Shown here: positions 40,095 to 44,320 of the stretch, in pieces
Layout of the letters: each line of letters begins with the position of its first letter
How positions within the stretch are numbered: position 1 is the first letter of the stretch
Source: Candidatus Azambacteria bacterium
Lineage (GTDB): Bacteria > Patescibacteriota > Minisyncoccia > GWC2-36-17 > M10-OD1-4
Length of the DNA: 44,320 nt
Reading direction: 5' to 3'
Assembly (NCBI GenBank): GCA_027048495.1
Contig: JALTWS010000029.1
Coordinates: 1-44,320 of the forward strand
Made by a program: the position numbers and the translations under genes
Notes under the pieces: generated by a model
Database searches by the model: none
Told to the model about the DNA's origin: nothing
The model's input: only the letters and a program-made list of their open reading frames with translations

Positions 40095-41582
40095 ATGTCA
40101 TCTGGGCTTGAAAAAATAAAAAGAGACAAGCTGGAGAAGCTTGAGAAAATAAAATCAAAAGGAATAAACCCATATCCTTCAAAGTCAAAAAGAGACACCT
40201 CTTTGTCTTTTGTCAGAAAAAATTTCCAAGCTCTTTTTGATGAAAAAAAACAAATAACAATTTCGGGGAGAATAATGGCAAAAAGAGAACATGGGGGGTC
40301 TACCTTTTGTGTGCTTGATGACGGAACGGAAAGACTACAAATTTACCTTAAAAAAAACACTCTTGGCGAGGAAAAATACAATTTTTTTATTGAGCTTTTA
40401 GAGGTTGGAGATTTCATAGACGCAAAAGGAACATTGTTTGTAACAAAAAAAGGAGAAGAAACTCTTGAAGTTTTGGACTTTGCTGTTTTGGTAAAGACGC
40501 TTCTGCCATTGCCAGAAAAGTGGCATGGGCTTTCTGATATTGAAGAAAGATACAGGAAAAGATATCTGGATCTTCTTGTTAACAAAGAAGTAAAAGAAAA
40601 ATTCCAAAAAAGATCGCAAATAATAAAAGCGATGCGCGAGTTTTTAGAAGAAAACGGCTTTTTGGAGGTTGAAACCCCTATACTTCAAACCATACCCGGT
40701 GGAGCTTTGGCAAAGCCATTTAAAACTCATCTTAACGCTTTGAATTTAGATTTGTATTTAAGAGTAGCTCCTGAGCTTTACTTAAAAAGGCTTTTGGTTG
40801 GCGGGTTTGAGAAGGTTTATGAGATAGGCAGATGCTTCAGAAACGAAGGAATGGACGCAACTCATAACCCAGATTTTACAATGATGGAATGCTATGCAAG
40901 CTACCAAGACTACAATGACTTTATGCAGATGACAGAAAACATGATACAGCACATAGTTAAAAAGATAAATAACGGAAGTTTAAAGATAAAGCATACAAGA
41001 AACGAAAGGGAAGAGGAGATTGACTTTTCTGGACCATATCCAAAAATTGAATTTTCCGAACTTTTAAAAAAGCACACGGGCATTGACTACGATGCAGTTT
41101 CTGAAAAAGAGCTTTTTGATAAGGCAGTGGAGCTAAAAATAGACATACCAAAAGGAGCAAATAAAGGCAAAATAGCAGACGAAATTTACAAAGAACTGGT
41201 AAGACCAAATATACTTCAGCCGATATTTATGATAAACCATCCAATAGAGCTTTCTCCGCTTGCAAAAAAAATGGAAAGTGACGAAAGGAAAGTGGAAAGG
41301 TTTCAACTTGTGGTTGCCGGAGTTGAAGTTGCAAATGCGTTTTCTGAACTAAACGACCCGCAAGATCAATTAGAAAGGTTCAAAGCGCAACAAGAAGATG
41401 CAAAAAGGGGAGACGACGAAGCTCAAAGAATGGACAAAGACTTTATTGAAGCTTTAGAATACGGCATGCCTCCAGCGGCGGGGCTTGGCGTTGGCATAGA
41501 ACGTCTTGTTATGCTCCTTACAAATTCACACCATGTTCGGGAAGTGATACTTTTTCCAACGATGAGGCCGAAAAATGATTGA
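40095..41582 (+). CDS. lysS: Lysyl-tRNA synthetase, class II
   Basis: This 495-residue class II synthetase attaches lysine to tRNA-Lys. An OB-fold anticodon-binding domain (about 45-150) precedes the catalytic core: motif 1 around EENGFLEVETPIL, motif 2 with GRCFRNEGMDATHNPDFTMM, and motif 3 GLGVGIERLVMLL near the end. Length is normal. Its last 62 bp before the final codons (41508-41569) recur at 41951-42012, so the 3' end of this gene has been an insertion point. No clear promoter is seen in the repeat-rich region upstream. Confidence 0.96.
   Translation: MSSGLEKIKRDKLEKLEKIKSKGINPYPSKSKRDTSLSFVRKNFQALFDEKKQITISGRIMAKREHGGSTFCVLDDGTERLQIYLKKNTLGEEKYNFFIELLEVGDFIDAKGTLFVTKKGEETLEVLDFAVLVKTLLPLPEKWHGLSDIEERYRKRYLDLLVNKEVKEKFQKRSQIIKAMREFLEENGFLEVETPILQTIPGGALAKPFKTHLNALNLDLYLRVAPELYLKRLLVGGFEKVYEIGRCFRNEGMDATHNPDFTMMECYASYQDYNDFMQMTENMIQHIVKKINNGSLKIKHTRNEREEEIDFSGPYPKIEFSELLKKHTGIDYDAVSEKELFDKAVELKIDIPKGANKGKIADEIYKELVRPNILQPIFMINHPIELSPLAKKMESDERKVERFQLVVAGVEVANAFSELNDPQDQLERFKAQQEDAKRGDDEAQRMDKDFIEALEYGMPPAAGLGVGIERLVMLLTNSHHVREVILFPTMRPKND
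41508..41569 (+). repeat. Direct repeat copy 1: 3' end of lysS
   Basis: This 62-bp segment, coding for the last part of LysRS, is 60/62 identical to 41951-42012. The two copies bracket a cassette with a CopG-type antitoxin, 443 bp from copy to copy, like the attachment repeats of an integrated element. Confidence 0.9.
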
Positions 41583-41597
41583 TTTTCATTATAGAGA

Positions 41598-41666
41598 ATG
41601 AAAAGACTATTATTTATTCCAAGCAGAAAATTTACTAAAAAATATTTAAAAGAAAATTATGAATAA
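41598..41666 (+). pseudogene. Possible 22-codon toxin remnant or leader peptide
   Basis: A short frame encodes MKRLLFIPSRKFTKKYLKEN plus two residues. It resembles the first strand and helix of RelE/YafQ-type toxins and then stops. Its end overlaps the antitoxin ATG (41659) by 8 bp, as in toxin-antitoxin pairs with the toxin first. It may be a truncated toxin or a leader that couples translation. Confidence 0.4.
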
Positions 41667-41937
41667 AAATATAAGATTAAGCAAAGAAGAAAAAAATATT
41701 GTAAACTTGGCAGAAAAGGGTAAGCTTGTTTCTGTTAAAAACAAAAAAAAAGAAATAAAAAAGTATTCTCAAATAGCAAAACAAACTTTAAGAAAAAACA
41801 AAACTATATCAATAAGGATATCAGAAGCCGACCTTTTAAAATTAAAAGCAAAAGCTATTGAAGAGGGAGTTCCTTACCAAACCTTAATATCATCCTCTTT
41901 ACATAAAATGGTTAATGTAAAAAATAATAAAGTGTAA
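41659..41937 (+). CDS. CopG-type (ribbon-helix-helix) antitoxin
   Basis: This 92-residue protein is basic, with a disordered N-terminal half that would wrap a toxin and a C-terminal ribbon-helix-helix: TISIRISEADLLKLKAKAIE (about 50-69), then GVPYQTLISSSLHKMV, typical of CopG-family antitoxins that pair with RelE- or BrnT-like toxins. No intact toxin gene lies next to it; only a 22-codon remnant precedes it. It sits between two copies of the lysS 3' end, so it was probably brought in as a cassette. Confidence 0.85.
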   Translation: MNKNIRLSKEEKNIVNLAEKGKLVSVKNKKKEIKKYSQIAKQTLRKNKTISIRISEADLLKLKAKAIEEGVPYQTLISSSLHKMVNVKNNKV

Positions 41938-41950
41938 AGACCTCTCACAA

Positions 41951-42012
41951 GTTATGCTCCTCACAAACTCACACCATGTTCGGGAAGTGATACTTTTTCC
42001 AACGATGAGGCC
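41951..42012 (+). repeat. Direct repeat copy 2: displaced 3' end of lysS
   Basis: This segment is identical to 41508-41569 at 60 of 62 positions. Read in the lysS frame it continues to MRPRGNV and a stop (TAG at 42027-42029), which looks like the original end of the gene, cut off when the cassette provided a new end. Confidence 0.88.
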
Positions 42013-42043
42013 AAGGGGGAATGTTTAGATTTAGTTTAAAATG

Positions 42044-42052
42044 TGATATAAT
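42044..42052 (+). promoter_or_regulatory. Extended −10 promoter of the MntA/HepT pair
   Basis: TGATATAAT (42044-42052) lies 19 bp upstream of the ATG at 42072; the −35 region (TTTAGA) is weak. The same TGATATAAT is used before the gene at 36479. Confidence 0.6.
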
Positions 42053-42071
42053 AGTGTAAAGTGAGCTTTTT

Positions 42072-42362
42072 ATGTTAAAAAAAAGATATATAACACAACT
42101 GGAAAAATATGTAAAAGATGCTTTGAAAGGCAAAAAAGGCACACGCGCTTTTTTGTTTGGCTCAAGCGTGTCGCAAGATAAGTTTGGAGATGTAGATATT
42201 GCTGTTTTGGGCAATGTAAGCGAAAAGGATTTAAATGTGTTAAGAGAAACCCTTCAAAACTCCAATTTTCCTTATTTTGTTGATATTGTTCACTTAAACA
42301 AAGCGGACAAATCTTTCAAAGATAATATTTTAAACAGCAAAATAATATGGATAAAACATTAA
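42072..42362 (+). CDS. mntA: MntA-like nucleotidyltransferase antitoxin
   Basis: This 96-residue minimal nucleotidyltransferase has the signature G30-S31 with D40-x-D42 (FLFGSSVSQDKFGDVDIAV) and a later acidic strand (PYFVDIVHL). In MntA/HepT systems this enzyme adds AMP to the toxin's tyrosine and so silences it. The last 16 bp overlap the HepT gene, as expected for a translationally coupled pair. Confidence 0.88.
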   Translation: MLKKRYITQLEKYVKDALKGKKGTRAFLFGSSVSQDKFGDVDIAVLGNVSEKDLNVLRETLQNSNFPYFVDIVHLNKADKSFKDNILNSKIIWIKH

Positions 42363-42766
42363 AGTTAAAGATAGGCCAGTTTAAAAAGTCTTTAGACAGG
42401 TTAAATGAGGTTTTATCTGAAAAAGACAAAAGTGATATATTAAGGGATTCTACAATAAAAAGATTTGAATTTTGTTTTGAGCTGTGCTGGAAAGTGTCAA
42501 AAGTTTATTTAAGAGATGTGTTGGGTCAGGACTTTTTTTCTCCAAAAGAAGTTTTTAGAGGGCTGTTAAAAAACCAACTTTTAAATGAAAAAGATGTTGA
42601 GTTGTTGCTTCAGATGACAGACGACAGAAATCTAACAACTCACACCTACAACGAGAAATTTATAAAAGCTTTATACAGAAAGCTTCCAAAGTATTATAAG
42701 ACAATGTTAAAAGTTTTAAATGTTTTAGAAAAGCAAAACATCAAAAACAAAAAAAGCAAAAAATAG
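42347..42766 (+). CDS. hepT: HepT-like HEPN toxin (putative RNase)
   Basis: This 139-residue all-helical HEPN protein carries the RX4HXY motif as R94-N-L-T-T-H99-T-Y101, the RNase active site and the tyrosine that MntA adenylylates. It belongs to the HI0074 group once called nucleotidyltransferase substrate-binding proteins. When not modified it would cut RNA and stop growth. It overlaps mntA by 16 bp and ends before a strong bidirectional terminator. The short basic tail (KNKKSKK) may help bind RNA. Confidence 0.88.
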   Translation: MDKTLKLKIGQFKKSLDRLNEVLSEKDKSDILRDSTIKRFEFCFELCWKVSKVYLRDVLGQDFFSPKEVFRGLLKNQLLNEKDVELLLQMTDDRNLTTHTYNEKFIKALYRKLPKYYKTMLKVLNVLEKQNIKNKKSKK

Positions 42767-42804
42767 CCCATTGGCAGATTTGATGTTGTAAAGATCAAAA
42801 CAAA

Positions 42805-42848
42805 CCCACCAAAAAACCAAGAGCTGTTGCTCTTGGTTTTTTGGTGGG
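42805..42848. terminator. Strong bidirectional terminator
   Basis: A perfect 20-bp stem (42805-42824 with 42829-42848) with a TGTT loop has A6 and T6 blocks inside it. It separates hepT from the convergent kelch-like gene. Confidence 0.92.
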
Positions 42849-42860
42849 GTTAAAACTATA

Positions 42861-44320
42861 CTAATCTATTATTTGGACTTTATAAAATCGTGAAATAGGA
42901 GTAGAAACTGAAGTACTTCCAGTTAGCAGATAAACATAATTACCACTTCCAGGATAAACTATAGATGCTCCATATCGCGCTTTATTAGGTAGAGGTTCTC
43001 TTGCTTCCCATGTATTTGTTGATATTGAATATCTATAAAATGAAGACGTATCTGAAGCTCGTATAAGATATATATAATCAGTTCCTGTTATGTAAGCTAT
43101 ACCTGCGTCATAATCTAATGTAAATGGAAGATTTGCCAATGTGGTCCATGTATTTGTTGATATTGAGTATCTATAAAATCTTGAAGTATATGATGATGCT
43201 ATCGCATATATGTAGTCATTTCCATCATATGTCAATCTATTATTATTTCCCGCACTAACATTATAAGGAAAGTTAGCAAGATACGACCATGAGTTAGAAC
43301 TTGGTGAGTATCTTGCAAATTTATTTCCGCCACCCTGAACATATATATACCCTCCTGCTCCTATTGCTGATGTTCCATTAGATATGCTAAACGGAATGTT
43401 AGCAAGCGTTGTCCATGTATTGTTTGAAATAGAATACTTTGAAAATTCTATAGAACTACTTCCTCGTCCGGCATAAATAAAATCACCAGATCCTGGGTAT
43501 GCTAAAAATGATCCTGTTCCAACAGAGCCTCCACCTGTAAATGACGGGGTTGCCATTGCTTGCCATTGATTTGTATTTATATCGTATCTATAAAATCCCC
43601 CATTATTAGCAAACGAATATAAATAATTGCCAACAGCAACCATATGAGGAGAAGGAGATAAATCAACTCCATTTGGTATATCAGCAATTTGCGTATAAAT
43701 TTCAGGTGATAAAAATGTCTTTACACTTGCCAGCTTAATACTTCCATTAGAAGTAATCGCAGTATTATTATTAGTCCCCAAATCAAAATCCCCTCCAGAT
43801 GTCCCTGTCGGCCTTGTAGGATTTGTTGAGTCTATGAAGTTTTGAGGAGTAGCAAGCAAAGAAACGCTTGTGGTTGCTATCATTCCGGTAGTGGTTGATG
43901 TATATTCTGTCCAGCCTGTCCTGTTGGCAGGATCAGAAGCTGTGTTTGAGGTTGCCCCTCCTGTCCAGTCGCTTTGCGTCCAAGTATATGAAGCGGCAAA
44001 TGTATCTTGCCTCTCTGGAGAGACAAAGGATATTAAAAAAGAAATAGCCAAAACAGCAACAGAAGAACCAAGCAGGGTTGCAAAAGAAGCAAGCCTTGTT
44101 TTTTTATGCACTCTTTTGAACCTTTCAAAATGCTCTGATTTTAACAATTCTTCCTCTTTTGCTTCTATTTTCTCAATCGGAGCTGTAAGTATCTTGTATC
44201 CCTCATGAGGATCTTTGAGTATCAAAACAAAAAACTTAACAACAAACTCTAAAATACCATAAAACAGGTATCTTATTCCTATAGAAAGATAAGCAAAGAG
44301 TTTCGCAAAATATACATTGT
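42861..44320 (-). CDS. Membrane-anchored kelch-like surface protein, partial at the N-terminus
   Basis: The C-terminal part (after about residue 170 counted from the TTG at 44225) has five to six kelch-like repeats of about 45-50 residues, each around FYRYSISTNTWTTLANLPF or a close variant, likely a beta-propeller for binding outside the cell. Before it lie a Ser/Thr/Gly-rich stretch and a membrane helix near 46-66. The in-frame TTG at 44225 is the only start-like codon, but the same frame stays open through 44318 without a stop and encodes another hydrophobic segment (YLFYGILEFVVKFFVLIL). The real start is therefore probably beyond the window. Confidence 0.8.
   Translation of the reverse strand, partial: NVYFAKLFAYLSIGIRYLFYGILEFVVKFFVLILKDPHEGYKILTAPIEKIEAKEEELLKSEHFERFKRVHKKTRLASFATLLGSSVAVLAISFLISFVSPERQDTFAASYTWTQSDWTGGATSNTASDPANRTGWTEYTSTTTGMIATTSVSLLATPQNFIDSTNPTRPTGTSGGDFDLGTNNNTAITSNGSIKLASVKTFLSPEIYTQIADIPNGVDLSPSPHMVAVGNYLYSFANNGGFYRYDINTNQWQAMATPSFTGGGSVGTGSFLAYPGSGDFIYAGRGSSSIEFSKYSISNNTWTTLANIPFSISNGTSAIGAGGYIYVQGGGNKFARYSPSSNSWSYLANFPYNVSAGNNNRLTYDGNDYIYAIASSYTSRFYRYSISTNTWTTLANLPFTLDYDAGIAYITGTDYIYLIRASDTSSFYRYSISTNTWEAREPLPNKARYGASIVYPGSGNYVYLLTGSTSVSTPISRFYKVQIID

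Overview
The window looks like part of a small, AT-rich bacterial genome, most likely Candidate Phyla Radiation (Patescibacteria, Parcubacteria-like). This is an inference. It rests on the low GC content, AGA/AGG as the main arginine codons of the housekeeping genes, a secreted protein of a type I associate with Parcubacteria (12588-13736), a membrane-anchored Clp-type ATPase, a shortened MurF-like ligase and many small orphan membrane proteins. TGA ends genes normally (mraZ, lysS), so the standard bacterial code fits and the UGA-glycine code of Gracilibacteria/SR1 does not.

Region 1 (195-11915) is an accessory block. Five tightly packed genes (195-11033) encode a PLD-nuclease/SNF2-type helicase, an N6-adenine DNA methyltransferase with its own specificity domain, an unknown 207-residue protein, an unknown 1029-residue protein and a NYN/PIN-like nuclease. 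The enzyme set resembles restriction-modification, DISARM and BREX systems, but DrmA/DrmB, PglZ and BrxC/BrxL are absent. The early genes use CGN arginine codons, unlike the rest of the window. Just past the last gene, on the opposite strand, is a compact small-RNA gene (about 11109 to 11034) with a strong promoter, two hairpins and a T-run. A Cas4-like PD-(D/E)XK nuclease follows. I consider this locus plus the RNA the best candidate for an undescribed system.

Region 2 (11916-21994) holds envelope and orphan genes: a secreted protein with an acidic linker and a fibronectin III domain, a small membrane protein, a SurA-N-like chaperone operon ending in a DUF3105 protein, a lipoprotein, a cupin/rhodanese pair divergent from uvrA, and single-gene units with strong Shine-Dalgarno sequences and strong terminators.

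Region 3 (22003-27279) is a short division and cell-wall cluster: mraZ, rsmH, an FtsL-like gene, ftsI and murF. A consensus promoter precedes it, with three 10-bp-spaced AGTGG repeats (a MraZ operator) and a long hairpin in the mraZ leader. A tRNA-Glu(CTC) and a 74-residue orphan gene follow.

Region 4 (27320-41582) carries a YhaO/YhaN-like (SbcD/SbcC-related) pair, a degenerate PP2C-like membrane protein, a winged-helix regulator, a DUF1622 protein, a P-type cation ATPase lacking one canonical calcium ligand, a membrane-anchored Clp-type ATPase with a dead first ATPase module, and lysS. Two intergenic regions (30922-31139 and 39392-40094) contain long palindromes centred on CGATCG. The second is also full of tandem repeats.

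Region 5 (41508-44320) starts with a 62-bp duplication of the 3' end of lysS that brackets a CopG-type antitoxin cassette. A MntA/HepT toxin-antitoxin pair follows, then a kelch-like surface protein whose reading frame runs off the window edge.
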